Positions 43,975 through 53,635 are shown, counted from the stretch's first letter. The stretch is 64,000 bases of DNA from Alphaproteobacteria bacterium (GCA_028289285.1 JANQRF010000002.1:248001-312000); one strand, 5' to 3'. Translations and numbers: made by a program. The notes: generated from the sequence alone by a model not told the origin.

Positions 43975-44706
43975 ATGCATACAGAACATGAAATCTATAT
44001 TCTGAATAAACGCCTGAAGTTATTGCAACCCGCAGACGGGTTTCGGACATCGATAGATAGCGTGCTGCTGGCTGCTGCCTGTAAAGCAAAGCCCGGGGAT
44101 CATATTCTGGATATGGGCTGCGGGGTCGGGAGTGCAGGCCTGGCTTTGCTGCGCCGTATAGAAGATGCGCAACTCACAGGTGTGGATGTCCAGGAAGATC
44201 ATGTTGAGCTTGCGGTTCAAAATGCGGATCTGAATGAGATGCAGGATAGAGCCGCTTTTATATATGACGATATTCGTGAGTATACGCCGGAAGTACCGTT
44301 CGATCATGTGATCTGCAATCCGCCTTATCTGGAAGCGGGCGCGCATTACGTGTCTCCGTCTGACAAGAAGGCCGTGGCGATCGGCCATCAGGAAGATGAT
44401 GTCGGGGTTGAAACGTGGCTGGAGCGCGGTTACCGGCTCTTAAAATCAAACGGGTCTTTGACAATGATTCACCGCGCCGATCAAATTGATAAAATTATCC
44501 GCAGTCTCAAAAACAGGTTTGGCGGGGTGGAAATACTTCCGCTTTGGCCGCGGGCAGGAGAGGCTGCCAAACGTGTCATCGTACGCGCTTTCAAAGACCG
44601 GAAATCCCCGGCGACACTGCATCCGGGTATCGTGCTACATAAAGAAAATGGAGATTACACGGGGGAGGCCGGGAATATCTTGCGGGAGATGGCAGCTATA
44701 GACTAG
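43975..44706 (+). CDS. TrmN6-like tRNA adenine-N6 methyltransferase
   Basis: 243 residues from ATG 43975. Motif I DMGCGVGSAGLALL and the catalytic CNPPYLEAG (N-P-P-Y) mark an N6-adenine methyltransferase of the YfiC/TrmN6 type, acting on A37 of tRNA1Val. A QPADGFRTSIDSVLLAAA start region supports this. A longer upstream reading frame overlaps ispB and was rejected. Two bases before the S49 gene. Confidence 0.85.
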   Translation: MHTEHEIYILNKRLKLLQPADGFRTSIDSVLLAAACKAKPGDHILDMGCGVGSAGLALLRRIEDAQLTGVDVQEDHVELAVQNADLNEMQDRAAFIYDDIREYTPEVPFDHVICNPPYLEAGAHYVSPSDKKAVAIGHQEDDVGVETWLERGYRLLKSNGSLTMIHRADQIDKIIRSLKNRFGGVEILPLWPRAGEAAKRVIVRAFKDRKSPATLHPGIVLHKENGDYTGEAGNILREMAAID

Positions 44707-44716
44707 AGTGCTTGGC

Positions 44717-45580
44717 ATGTTCAAAAAGATTAGAGAATTTATGCAAGAACTGCCCTATGTGGGCGGTCTGTTCGTCCCGAAAGACAAAGTGGCCGTGATC
44801 CGTATGGCCGGGGTGATTGCCGATAGCGCGATGATGCGCCGGGCGGGAATTAATCATCAAAAATTTAAAAAGATTATAGAAGATGCGTTTGAGTGCAGCG
44901 GGGCGAAAGCCGTTGCGCTGGTGATTAATTCACCGGGCGGGGCGCCGGCGCAATGTTCTCTTATCTCTGCGCAGATACATCATCTCTCGGAGGAAAAAGA
45001 GATTCCTGTGTATGCCTTTGTCGAAGATGTTGCGGCGAGCGGGGGGTACTGGCTGGCCTGCTGCGGGGAGAAAATCTATGCGCAAAATTCGTCGATTGTC
45101 GGTTCCATTGGTGTGATTTCAGCCGGCTTTGGATTAGATGAATTTATCAAACGCTATGATGTGAAACGGCGGATCCATACATCCGGTAAAGATAAATCGT
45201 TTCTCGATCCGTTTAAGCCCGAGCGCGCGGAAGATGTTGCACGGCTCAAAGAGATTCAAAGCGGCATCCATGAAGATTTTAAAGACTGGGTGAAAAGCAG
45301 GCGCGGTGAAAAATTAAATGGGTCTGACAGTGATTTGATGGAAGGCGCGTTTTGGACTGGCGCGGATGCGCTAGAGAAGGGCCTGATTGATGATATCGGT
45401 GATATGACATCCATCATGAAAGAGATGTTCGGGGAAGATGTAAAATTCCGTGAATTCGGGCCGGAGAAAAGATGGCTTCCCTCCCTGCCGTTTGCAGGCG
45501 AGGATATGAAAGCCGATCTGATTTCAGAGGCTTTAAATGTTGCTGAAGAGCGGGCGTACTGGACCAGATTTGGATTTTAA
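44717..45580 (+). CDS. S49-family signal peptide peptidase-like protein
   Basis: 287 residues. S49 phrases: VINSPGGAPAQCSLISAQIH, and VAASGGYWLACCGEKIYAQN with the nucleophilic Ser, plus SIVGSIGVISAGFGLDEF. Lys of the dyad probably lies in the 150-200 region. No signal peptide or transmembrane segment is obvious, unlike SppA of enterics. ATG at 44717 chosen; GTG at 44708 also possible. Confidence 0.85.
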   Translation: MFKKIREFMQELPYVGGLFVPKDKVAVIRMAGVIADSAMMRRAGINHQKFKKIIEDAFECSGAKAVALVINSPGGAPAQCSLISAQIHHLSEEKEIPVYAFVEDVAASGGYWLACCGEKIYAQNSSIVGSIGVISAGFGLDEFIKRYDVKRRIHTSGKDKSFLDPFKPERAEDVARLKEIQSGIHEDFKDWVKSRRGEKLNGSDSDLMEGAFWTGADALEKGLIDDIGDMTSIMKEMFGEDVKFREFGPEKRWLPSLPFAGEDMKADLISEALNVAEERAYWTRFGF

Positions 45581-45586
45581 TCCAAA

Positions 45587-45698
45587 TGTCATCCCGAGCC
45601 CCCGCCTTCGCGGGGACAGGCTCCGTCGAGGGATCTGAGAGTTTTCAACGAATAAAGATCCCTCCACTTCGGGCTAACGCCCTTCGGTCGGGATGACA
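45587..45698. repeat. REP-type palindromic element
   Basis: Outer arms TGTCATCCCGA and TCGGGATGACA with nested GAGGGATCT/AGATCCCTC. The same GTCATCC family recurs at 55983-56056. Confidence 0.85.
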
Positions 45699-45705
45699 AA
45701 AAACT

Positions 45706-46188
45706 ATGATTAGATTTGCGACAGATCAGGATTTTGAAACGCTATTGTCTTTTTATGCCTCGATCGGCAGAAGCCAGACAGATTATTTTCAGGAATGTGT
45801 TGAGAAAGGCTGTGATATTCTTGTGGCTGAAGAGGGCGGGGAGATTATCGGCTCTGCAGTTGTGAACTGGCACCCGAAATATTCTCTTTATAAGAAACTG
45901 AACATTCCTGAAATACAGGATATCTTTGTGGCTGAGCAGGTGCGGCGTCAGGGGCATGCAACCGCGCTGATTTCTTTTTTTGAACGACAAGCGAAAGAAA
46001 AAGGCCATACCCATACAGGTATTTCCGTGGCACTGACCAAAGAATACGGTCCGGCGCAAAGATTATATTTTAAGTTGGGATATGAGCCGGACGGGAACGG
46101 CGTCACCTATGACCGAATGTCAGTTGAGCGCTATGCGCGCTATCCGCTGGATGATGATTTGTGTCTGATGCTGGTGAAGGTATTGTAG
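45706..46188 (+). CDS. GNAT-family N-acetyltransferase
   Basis: 160 residues. The acetyl-CoA loop is in EVRR-like VAEQVRRQGHATALISFFER (about 85-104), and the end contains LYFKLGYEPDG. Substrate unknown. It begins eight bases after the REP element. Confidence 0.85.
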   Translation: MIRFATDQDFETLLSFYASIGRSQTDYFQECVEKGCDILVAEEGGEIIGSAVVNWHPKYSLYKKLNIPEIQDIFVAEQVRRQGHATALISFFERQAKEKGHTHTGISVALTKEYGPAQRLYFKLGYEPDGNGVTYDRMSVERYARYPLDDDLCLMLVKVL

Positions 46189-46192
46189 TTTC

Positions 46193-46411
46193 TCACAAAT
46201 CGCGTTTGCCAAAAACAACACCCCGTTTATTTGGCGCAGGAGGGAGTTTAACAGGATCAGGGCGTGGCTGATTCCAGTTATTCCATGCACATGGTGTACC
46301 CGGCTCAATAGGCGTGTCTGTATTTGTCTCACGAGAAGGCCAAGTGTTACTCAAAGATGTTCGCCCTATATGAGGGTTTTCAAAATCAAAACTGTTTGGC
46401 TCTTTTGTCAT
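46193..46411 (-). CDS. Small polar protein, probably leaderless
   Basis: 72 residues, Asn/Pro-rich (NTWPSRETNTDTP; PCAWNNWNQPRPDPV), no recognised domain. Accepted because a TTGACA-N17-TACATT promoter ends seven bases before the ATG, so transcription would start at the ATG itself. No Shine-Dalgarno is present, consistent with a leaderless mRNA. Convergent with the GNAT gene. Confidence 0.45.
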   Translation of the reverse strand: MTKEPNSFDFENPHIGRTSLSNTWPSRETNTDTPIEPGTPCAWNNWNQPRPDPVKLPPAPNKRGVVFGKRDL

Positions 46412-46418
46412 GGAAAGT

Positions 46419-46447
46419 AATGTAAACGAGCTATTAAATTATGTCAA
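46419..46447 (-). promoter_or_regulatory. Sigma-70-type promoter of the small gene
   Basis: Minus strand TTGACA (46442-46447), 17-base spacer, TACATT (46419-46424). Confidence 0.55.
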
Positions 46448-46554
46448 ATAAAAAAGTGGTGGGTGGAGGTCTTTTTTTTCATGGCATTTGGCGGGTTGCA
46501 TCGCTAAAATCGCAGAATATCAGGACTTTCAATGGGTAGAAAAGGGCGTATATC

Positions 46555-49233
46555 ATGACTCAATGGGTGTATCAATTTGGTGGAGAGAAGACCGAAGGCA
46601 AGGCGGATATGCGCAATTTGCTGGGTGGTAAGGGGGCAAATCTCGCCGAAATGGCCTCTTTAGGTTTGCCGGTCCCGCCGGGCTTTACGATCACGACAGA
46701 GGTCTGCACCGCCTTTTATGAGAATAATAAAGACTACCCAAAAGAGCTGAAAGGGCAGGTTGCCGAGGCTCTAAAATCTATCGAAAAAGCGACAGGTATG
46801 GTGTTTGGCGATCCGGCCAATCCGTTGCTGGTCTCTGTGCGTTCGGGCGCACGGGTGTCGATGCCGGGCATGATGGATACGGTTTTAAATCTTGGCCTGA
46901 ATGATGAAACGGTTAAAGGGCTGGCTGAAAAATCCGGCGATGAACGGTTCGCCTGGGATAGTTACCGCCGCTTTATGACCATGTATGGCGATGTGGTTTT
47001 AGGCCTTGAGCATCATGATTTCGAAGATATTCTTGATCAGCATAAGCGCGATATGGATATCACCGAAGATACGGATGTCACGGCAGACGGATGGAAAACC
47101 GTTGTTGAGCGGTTTAAGGAGATGGCACAGCGCGAACTGGGCAAACCGTTCCCGATGGACCCGGAGGAGCAGTTATGGGGCGCGATCGGCGCCGTATTTT
47201 CATCGTGGATGGTGCCGCGCGCGATCACATACCGTCAGATCCATGATATTCCCGAAGATTGGGGCACTGCGGTGAATGTACAATCCATGGTCTTTGGCAA
47301 TATGGGCGATGATTGTGCGACAGGCGTTGCGTTCACACGCGATCCGTCCAACGGCGAAAATTATTTTTACGGCGAATATCTGGTCAATGCGCAGGGCGAA
47401 GATGTCGTTGCAGGTATTCGGACACCTCAATCTCTGACCATTCACGGCAAAGAAAAAGAAGGTTCCAGTCTGCCGGCAATGGAAGAGGTCATGCCGGATG
47501 TGTTTAAGCAGCTTGATGATGTGCGCACCAAACTGGAAACCCATTACCGCGATATGCAGGATATTGAATTCACCGTGCAGCAGGGCAAGCTGTATATGTT
47601 GCAAACCCGCAATGGGAAACGCACCGCCGCAGCTGCTTTGAAAATCGCTGTTGATATGGTGCATGAAAATCTCATCACCAAAGAACAGGCGCTGTTGCGT
47701 ATTGAACCGCAAGCGCTCGATCAGCTTTTACACCCGACACTGGACCCGATGGCGCATAAACAAATCATTGCCAAAGGCCTGCCGGCCTCTCCGGGGGCGG
47801 CGAGCGGTATTGTCGTTTTCTCTGCGGATGAAGCCGAAGCGCGTGCCAAGGATGGGGAGAAAGTTATGCTCTGCCGGATTGAAACTTCGCCCGAAGATAT
47901 TCACGGCATGCATGCGGCGGCAGGCATTCTCACCACGCGCGGCGGCATGACCTCTCATGCAGCAGTGGTGGCACGCGGGATGGGCCGGGCCTGTGTCGCC
48001 GGCTGCGGGGCAATCACGATTGATTATAAATCCAATGCTATGATCGTGCAGGGTGCAGAGATTAAAGCGGGTGATATTATCACGATTGACGGATCGACCG
48101 GCGAAGTGATGCTTGGCGAAGTGGCAACGATTGAACCGGAGCTTTCCGGTGATTTTGCCGAAGTGATGAGCTGGGCCGATGAAACGCGGCGCATGAAGGT
48201 GCGGACAAATGCAGAAACACCCCTTGATAGTAAAACCGCGCGGCATTTTGGCGCGGAAGGGATTGGCCTGTGCCGGACCGAGCATATGTTTTTTGATGCG
48301 GACCGTATTCAGCATGTACGCGAAATGATTTTTGCAACAAGCGCGCCGTATCGCCGGGAAGCCGTTGAAAAACTTCTGCCTGCGCAGCGCGGCGATTTTG
48401 TCGAATTGTTTAAAATCATGGAAGGCTTGCCCGTGACGGTTCGTTTACTCGACCCGCCATTGCATGAATTTATGCCGCATGAGCAAAAAGATATTGATAC
48501 GTTTACGAAGGCGGCAGGCTTTGAGGAAGATAAAGTCCGTGCGCGTTTAGCTGAACTGGCCGAGAGTAATCCGATGCTGGGGCACCGGGGGTGCCGCCTT
48601 GGGATTTCCTATCCGGAAATTTATGAAATGCAGGCGCGCGCCATTTTTGAAGCGGCGATTGAAACCAGTGTCACACCGGAGATTATGATTCCGCTGGTGG
48701 GCACGGCCAGGGAACTAGAAATTTTAAAAGAGCTTGTCGATGAAACCGCGCAGGCTGTCTTTAAAGAAAAGGGTAAGTCGGTTGACTATATTGTCGGGAC
48801 AATGATTGAATTGCCGCGCGCAGCGCTTGCGGCAGATAAAATTGCCGAACATGCCGAGTTTTTCAGTTTCGGGACAAATGATCTCACGCAAACGGCTTTG
48901 GGGATGAGCCGGGATGATGCAGGGAAGTTTCTCCCTGATTATGTGGCACAAGGCATCTATGATAAAGACCCTTTTACCTCTTTGGATACGGAAGGGGTTG
49001 GGCAGTTGATCGAGATTGCCGTGGAGCGCGGACAAGATGCGCGCAGTGATATCAAGCTTGGCATTTGCGGCGAGCATGGCGGCGACCCGGCTTCTATCAT
49101 GTTCTGTGAGCAAGTCGGTCTCGATTATGTGTCCTGTTCGCCGTACCGCGTGCCGATTGCACGGTTAGCTGCAGCGCAGGCGGCGCTCAAATTGGGAAAG
49201 CCTGAAGCCGCTGATATTAAAAAAGCGGCGTAA
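46555..49233 (+). CDS. ppdK: Pyruvate, phosphate dikinase
   Basis: 892 residues, standard length. N-terminal nucleotide-binding domain (GGKGANLAEMASLGLPVPPG), central phosphohistidine domain with GGMTSHAAVVARGMGR (His about 468), C-terminal PEP domain ending with GICGEHGGDP. It interconverts pyruvate + ATP + Pi and PEP + AMP + PPi. No PEP synthase-like neighbour; six bases before the TRIC gene. Confidence 0.98.
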   Translation: MTQWVYQFGGEKTEGKADMRNLLGGKGANLAEMASLGLPVPPGFTITTEVCTAFYENNKDYPKELKGQVAEALKSIEKATGMVFGDPANPLLVSVRSGARVSMPGMMDTVLNLGLNDETVKGLAEKSGDERFAWDSYRRFMTMYGDVVLGLEHHDFEDILDQHKRDMDITEDTDVTADGWKTVVERFKEMAQRELGKPFPMDPEEQLWGAIGAVFSSWMVPRAITYRQIHDIPEDWGTAVNVQSMVFGNMGDDCATGVAFTRDPSNGENYFYGEYLVNAQGEDVVAGIRTPQSLTIHGKEKEGSSLPAMEEVMPDVFKQLDDVRTKLETHYRDMQDIEFTVQQGKLYMLQTRNGKRTAAAALKIAVDMVHENLITKEQALLRIEPQALDQLLHPTLDPMAHKQIIAKGLPASPGAASGIVVFSADEAEARAKDGEKVMLCRIETSPEDIHGMHAAAGILTTRGGMTSHAAVVARGMGRACVAGCGAITIDYKSNAMIVQGAEIKAGDIITIDGSTGEVMLGEVATIEPELSGDFAEVMSWADETRRMKVRTNAETPLDSKTARHFGAEGIGLCRTEHMFFDADRIQHVREMIFATSAPYRREAVEKLLPAQRGDFVELFKIMEGLPVTVRLLDPPLHEFMPHEQKDIDTFTKAAGFEEDKVRARLAELAESNPMLGHRGCRLGISYPEIYEMQARAIFEAAIETSVTPEIMIPLVGTARELEILKELVDETAQAVFKEKGKSVDYIVGTMIELPRAALAADKIAEHAEFFSFGTNDLTQTALGMSRDDAGKFLPDYVAQGIYDKDPFTSLDTEGVGQLIEIAVERGQDARSDIKLGICGEHGGDPASIMFCEQVGLDYVSCSPYRVPIARLAAAQAALKLGKPEAADIKKAA

Positions 49234-49238
49234 ATCAC

Positions 49239-49850
49239 ATGGATATGCTGGTCAGCTATGCATCTATTATCGGCGGTGCGGCGTTTGCATTGAGCGGGTT
49301 TTTGCTTGGCGTGCGCAAACATCTCGATCTGATGGGGATTTTTATCCTGGCCTTTATCACCGCCAATGGCGGGGGGATTTTGCGCGATGTTCTGGTCGGG
49401 ATGACACCTGTTGTGCTCAAAGACCTGACAGCGTTCTGGATTGTCAGTTCGGTGTTTATTTTTGGATGGGCGCTCCATTATCTGAAACGCGTGGATATTG
49501 AACGTCAGCGCTTTTTCATTTTGAGCGACACGTTCGGTCTTGTGGCATTTAGCATTGGCGGCGCGCTGGTGGGGCTTGAACAAAATCTTCATTTTTTCGG
49601 TGTTATCTTTTTGGCCTTTGTCACGGCAGTTGGCGGCGGGGTGATCCGCGATATTCTCGTCAATGATGTGCCGATTATTTTTAAAAGCGGGTTTTACGGC
49701 TCGGTGGCTATTTTGATCGGCCTTAGTGTTTATCTTTTAGAGTATACAGGCCTGCTCAGCAGCCTGAGCCTTGCCGCTATCTTTGTCTGCGGGCTTTTGG
49801 TTAGACTGGTTGCCTATCGCTATCGTTGGACCTTACCGGTTTTGAAATAG
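49239..49850 (+). CDS. TRIC/UPF0126 channel-like protein
   Basis: 203 residues, about seven transmembrane helices in two related halves, each with the Gly-rich turn and RD: NGGGILRDVLVG and VGGGVIRDILVN. TRIC-type cation channels have this pattern. Overlaps nothing; six bases after ppdK, so probably co-transcribed. Confidence 0.88.
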   Translation: MDMLVSYASIIGGAAFALSGFLLGVRKHLDLMGIFILAFITANGGGILRDVLVGMTPVVLKDLTAFWIVSSVFIFGWALHYLKRVDIERQRFFILSDTFGLVAFSIGGALVGLEQNLHFFGVIFLAFVTAVGGGVIRDILVNDVPIIFKSGFYGSVAILIGLSVYLLEYTGLLSSLSLAAIFVCGLLVRLVAYRYRWTLPVLK

Positions 49851-49909
49851 GTTGAAACAGGACATTTAGGGTGTCTTATTGCTTATCGGGTGTAATCCGA
49901 ATTTTATGA

Positions 49910-50740
49910 TTAACCTGGCGTACGCGCCTCAATTGTCCGTAGCGTAATTGGGCCTAAATCTGGTCTAAATTCCTCCGGGAAAGCGTTTAATGCTTTAAAG
50001 CCTTCCGGGTCGTCCAAGGTTACGCTGGATATGCGCTGCAACTGTGTTGGATAGCCGGCAGCCTGGAACATTTCTGTCGTAGACATTTGTGTAAATAAAT
50101 GTTGGAAGCCTGCCTGATCCGTGTAGAGATATCCCGTTTATGGATCGAGTTCGAAACTCATAGCTTTTCTTAATGGAGCTAATGTTTCTTTGTTGAGTTG
50201 TGCATCTGTAAAATCTGCATCAGGTAAAGTTGCATACATAAAGCCGTCCGGCTTTGTGCTTTTAAATATTTCATCGATTAAAGCCTGATTGCCTGCACGT
50301 GTTTTATCGACCAGCGAATTGATTGAAATAACGGCATCAAAGACGTTTTTATATCTTTCACTTAAATGTGTCGCATCCATGCCCACATATTCTATTTTTT
50401 GGGGGAATCGAAGCCGGCTTGTATCCACATGCTCTACCACGCCTGGAAAGTCAACGCAGACTACTTTTCTTACAGAATCAAATTCTGCGACGAGATTAGG
50501 AATATTTATATCGGTGCCACAGCCGTGAATTAAAATTATAGACCCTCTGCGCAGGCCGAATCCTTCAATGGCTCTTCTCAAATCATCATGAAGTTTTTGA
50601 GAGGCGGAAACAGAAACGATTGTTTCGTCGTAAGCTTGTTGGCCGTATATTCCTTCCCATTTTTTTTGAGCCGATGTGCGGTCCCATTCCTCTTCAGGGG
50701 TAAGGCCATCATCGTTTTTACGGTCGTCATCGTTAGGCAT
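49910..50740 (-). pseudogene. Class I methyltransferase interrupted by an in-frame TAA
   Basis: The first 200 codons carry a SAM motif (IILIHGCGTDINIPNLVAE) and are followed by TAA at 50138-50140. The same frame continues for 75 sense codons (residues such as GYLYTDQAGFQHLFTQMSTT and EEFRPDLGPITLRTIEARTP) to a second stop at 49910. The extension has protein-like composition, so the ancestor was probably 276 residues. Options are a recent nonsense mutation, a sequencing error or readthrough. Promoter upstream at 50779-50806. Confidence 0.65.
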
Positions 50741-50778
50741 CGTTACTCTCGTTCATGATTGAATTATTACAAGAGAGT

Positions 50779-50806
50779 ACAATAGCAAATATAATAATTA
50801 TGTCAA
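50779..50806 (-). promoter_or_regulatory. Sigma-70-type promoter of the methyltransferase gene
   Basis: Minus strand TTGACA (50801-50806), 16-base spacer, TATTGT (50779-50784). The -35 overlaps the end of the upstream HAD gene. Confidence 0.45.
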
Positions 50807-51414
50807 TAATTTTCCAGGATATTGATATCATCGCCGATAGGGCGGTGGAGGGTTTGCATGCCGGCGGCTTTACCGGAGGCGACGCCGAGCGGGTCGTCTT
50901 CTATGACAAGACAGGTCGCGGGGTTGATTTTAACGTTTTTAATCTCTTCCATTCGTAACAAAGCCGTCGTGTAAGGAATAGGGTCCGGCTTGCGGCCGTC
51001 ATAATCTTCCTTGCACAGGATAAATTCAAAATGCGGCGCCAGGTCTTTGGCTTCAAGGGCTGCGAGCACAGAACGGCGGCGGCCGTTTGAGACAACGGCT
51101 TGAGGGATATTTTGGGATTTGAAATGCGTGATAGCCTCTATCACGCCGCTGCGAATCTCAATTTCATTGATATGCTCGAAATACCACCCATCAATTTTAT
51201 CAAGATAGTCTTGCTGCGAAAGGTTAAGCCCCAGCTCTGCGGTGAGCCACGCCCAGTTTTGCGCGCCGTTATTCTCATAGATGCGTTGCCTGTGACTTTC
51301 TTCTAAAGGAATGCCCAAAGATTTCAGAGTCTCAAAATGTTTACGCCAGTGATGGGCCGCCGTATTCACAAGCGTATTGTCACTATCCCAAAAGACGTAG
51401 TGTATATCTGTCAT
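50803..51414 (-). CDS. HAD-superfamily hydrolase
   Basis: 203 residues from ATG 51414 (MTDIHYVFWDSDNTLVNT). Motif I DSDNTL, motif II VVSNGRRRS, and motif IV IEDDPLGVASGKAAG with the Asp pair are all present: a phosphatase of subfamily I. Substrate unknown. The start overlaps the end of ygfZ by 32 bases; a further ATG at 51438 overlaps it more. Confidence 0.85.
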   Translation of the reverse strand: MTDIHYVFWDSDNTLVNTAAHHWRKHFETLKSLGIPLEESHRQRIYENNGAQNWAWLTAELGLNLSQQDYLDKIDGWYFEHINEIEIRSGVIEAITHFKSQNIPQAVVSNGRRRSVLAALEAKDLAPHFEFILCKEDYDGRKPDPIPYTTALLRMEEIKNVKINPATCLVIEDDPLGVASGKAAGMQTLHRPIGDDINILENY

Positions 51415-52153
51415 CTCTGATCTCTTTTTGCCCGTCATCTTTTAAAAGCGCAAGACCTATATCGCCACAAGAGCTGCGCATCGACCCGCCATCGGGTAAA
51501 TCCGTGAAAGGTGCAGGGGCTATGCCCTCAATACGCACAGGCTTTAAATGTTTTTTGGTAAGACCGCGGTAATGCATACGGGCCGTGAGTTCCTGACCCA
51601 TATAACAGCCTTTATCAAAATCAATCGCATTGAACTGATCAAGGTTTGATTCAAGAAGCGTTGAGCGTTCAAGAATCATATCGCGGCCGCCATCGGGGAT
51701 GCCGAGAATGATACGCTCTTTATCCCAGATATCAAACAGCTCTTCAGGCAGATCCGGTTTTTCGAATGTGCGGTAGCCTAGCTTAAAGTGACGCGGGTCG
51801 GGCAGGCCAATTTTGTCCGTGCCAAACACGGCATAGACCTCATTTTGAGGTTCAAAAGAGATTTGCACTTTGGAGCGTAGCTTGAATTTGTTGAGGCGGT
51901 TATAAAGGTCTTCTGCCCGCGGGCCGCCTTCGCAATCAAGCAGCAGAAAATCCCCGCCATCATAAATGAAAAAGTCATGAAGAAACTTGCCGTTTGGGGT
52001 CAGCAGGCAGGCATAGAGAATATTCTCCGGCGCGGCTTTGTCGATATCGTTTGTGATGAGGCCTTGCAAAAACGCCTTGCGGTCCTCGCCCTCAATATGA
52101 ATGAGGCCGCGGCCTTGCAGTTTGACACAAAATGCGGTGTTATCATCCGTCAT
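51383..52153 (-). CDS. ygfZ: Folate-binding Fe-S maintenance protein YgfZ
   Basis: 256 residues from ATG 52153. The signature FDKGCYMGQELTARMHYRG (about 190-208) includes the K-G-C-Y-x-G-Q-E of YgfZ. It acts with tetrahydrofolate in repair or assembly of some Fe-S proteins. AAGGA lies six bases upstream. Its ATG overlaps that of the divergent glycosyltransferase gene by two bases in a shared CATG. Confidence 0.92.
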   Translation of the reverse strand: MTDDNTAFCVKLQGRGLIHIEGEDRKAFLQGLITNDIDKAAPENILYACLLTPNGKFLHDFFIYDGGDFLLLDCEGGPRAEDLYNRLNKFKLRSKVQISFEPQNEVYAVFGTDKIGLPDPRHFKLGYRTFEKPDLPEELFDIWDKERIILGIPDGGRDMILERSTLLESNLDQFNAIDFDKGCYMGQELTARMHYRGLTKKHLKPVRIEGIAPAPFTDLPDGGSMRSSCGDIGLALLKDDGQKEIRDDRYTLRLLG

Positions 52154-53099
52154 GAAAATCCTTTTTATCACATCCACGCGCATCGGCGATGCGGTTTTAA
52201 GTACCGGGCTTTTGGAGTATATGGCGCAAACCTGGCCGGATGGCAAGGTCACGGTCGCGTGCGGGCCTTTGCCGGCGAGCCTGTTTGAAGGCTTTCCGAA
52301 TGTGGAGGCTGTCTGGGCGATGAAAAAGGAAAAGCGGGCCGGGCATTGGGTGAAGTTGTGGAAGCGCTCTATCCGCACCCGCTGGGATATGGTGGTAGAT
52401 CTGCGTAACAGCGCCGTATCACGGATGCTCTGGGCGAAGAAGCGTTATATTTTCGGGCCGCGCATTGATAAGGCCTTACATAAAGTGCAGCAGGCTGCGC
52501 AGGTGATGAAGCTGGAAGACGTGCCTGCACCGAAGCTCTATTTCACGGAGGAGCAGGCGCAGTTTGCGGAGGGGCTTATGGCAGGTGAAGGGCCTGTCTT
52601 AGGGGTCGGGCCGTCTGCAAACTGGATCGGCAAAACCTGGCCGGCGGAGAATTTTATAGACGTGATCCAATGGATGACATCCGAAGAAGGGCCGATGCCG
52701 GGCGCGCGGGTGGCGGTGTTTGCCGCACCGGGGGAAGAGGATCAGGCAAGGCCGGTTTTGGAGAGCATTCCGGCAGACAAACGCATTGATGGAATTGCCA
52801 AAGGCAATCCGGGCGAGGTGGCAGCATGTCTCAATAGATGTGATTTTTACCTGGGGAATGATTCCGGCCTGATGCATATCGCGGCCGCGTGCGGCGTGCC
52901 GACTGTCGGCGTGTTCGGGCCAAGCTACCCGCATCTTTACAGGCCGTGGGGGGATCATACGGCTTATGCCCGCACACCCGAAACCTTTGATGAGTTGATT
53001 GATTTTGAAGGGTACAACCCGAAAACACTGGAACGGACATTGATGGAAAGTTTAAGCGTTCAAAAAGTCATTGAGACTATTCAGACTCTAAAAGCCTAA
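52152..53099 (+). CDS. Family-9 glycosyltransferase (heptosyltransferase-like)
   Basis: 315 residues. MKILFITSTRIGDAVLSTGL and YLGNDSGLMHIAAACGVPTV are WaaC/WaaF-type signatures. It probably adds a sugar in lipopolysaccharide core or another surface glycan. No Shine-Dalgarno is visible and the ATG is shared in CATG with ygfZ. Overlaps the next gene's end by four bases. Confidence 0.88.
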   Translation: MKILFITSTRIGDAVLSTGLLEYMAQTWPDGKVTVACGPLPASLFEGFPNVEAVWAMKKEKRAGHWVKLWKRSIRTRWDMVVDLRNSAVSRMLWAKKRYIFGPRIDKALHKVQQAAQVMKLEDVPAPKLYFTEEQAQFAEGLMAGEGPVLGVGPSANWIGKTWPAENFIDVIQWMTSEEGPMPGARVAVFAAPGEEDQARPVLESIPADKRIDGIAKGNPGEVAACLNRCDFYLGNDSGLMHIAAACGVPTVGVFGPSYPHLYRPWGDHTAYARTPETFDELIDFEGYNPKTLERTLMESLSVQKVIETIQTLKA

Positions 53100-53635
53100 T
53101 TATTCAAATCTTCATATGGCGCGGGATTTTGGGCCGGGGCGTGAACGCTTGTGACAAGTTCGCGGTTGGATGTGCCTGGACGATTTTTTGTGTAGCCCAT
53201 ATTGTCGAGGTAATCACGGCGGGCTTTATCGGCGGCCTGATAGGGAAGATATTCAACCCGCTCCCAGCCTTTATAATCCATGCAGGTTTCAAAATCATGG
53301 AACTCGGTATGTTCCGCGCGTAAATATCCATCACGTGCAGGCGTGTCCCATCCAGCCATCCGGCCTTCAGGTGTATTCGGATCAGGCACACGGCCATCTT
53401 GCGCGTCTGCCGGAATGACGCGGCGCATTTGTCCAACGCGCTGAAGTTCATTGATAGAGTTGACACAGGCTGCAATATCCTGATGCAGGGTTTGCTGCGC
53501 CTTCGGGCCCTGCAGATAGAGCGCACTGGTGGAGTTTTTACGCTGCCAGTATTGCGCATCCTCCAAATCCGGATAGGACGCGCAGGCCGTGAGACCAATG
53601 CTGATAAAAAGAGCTGATATGAGTGCGACGCGCAT
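53096..53635 (-). CDS. Small lipoprotein of unknown function
   Basis: 179 residues with lipobox GLTAC at about residues 14-18. Mature part is polar with Cys (CVNSINELQRVG; FETCMDYKGWERVEYLPY), no recognised domain. Convergent with the glycosyltransferase gene. Confidence 0.7.
   Translation of the reverse strand: MRVALISALFISIGLTACASYPDLEDAQYWQRKNSTSALYLQGPKAQQTLHQDIAACVNSINELQRVGQMRRVIPADAQDGRVPDPNTPEGRMAGWDTPARDGYLRAEHTEFHDFETCMDYKGWERVEYLPYQAADKARRDYLDNMGYTKNRPGTSNRELVTSVHAPAQNPAPYEDLNN

Noticed and set aside
45580..45700. REP region as a small gene
   Set aside because: Nested palindromes and repetition elsewhere in the window explain it better; no ORF.
46193..46411. Other short frames around 46,120-46,330 on the minus strand
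   Set aside because: They overlap the GNAT gene in other frames and have no promoter or Shine-Dalgarno.
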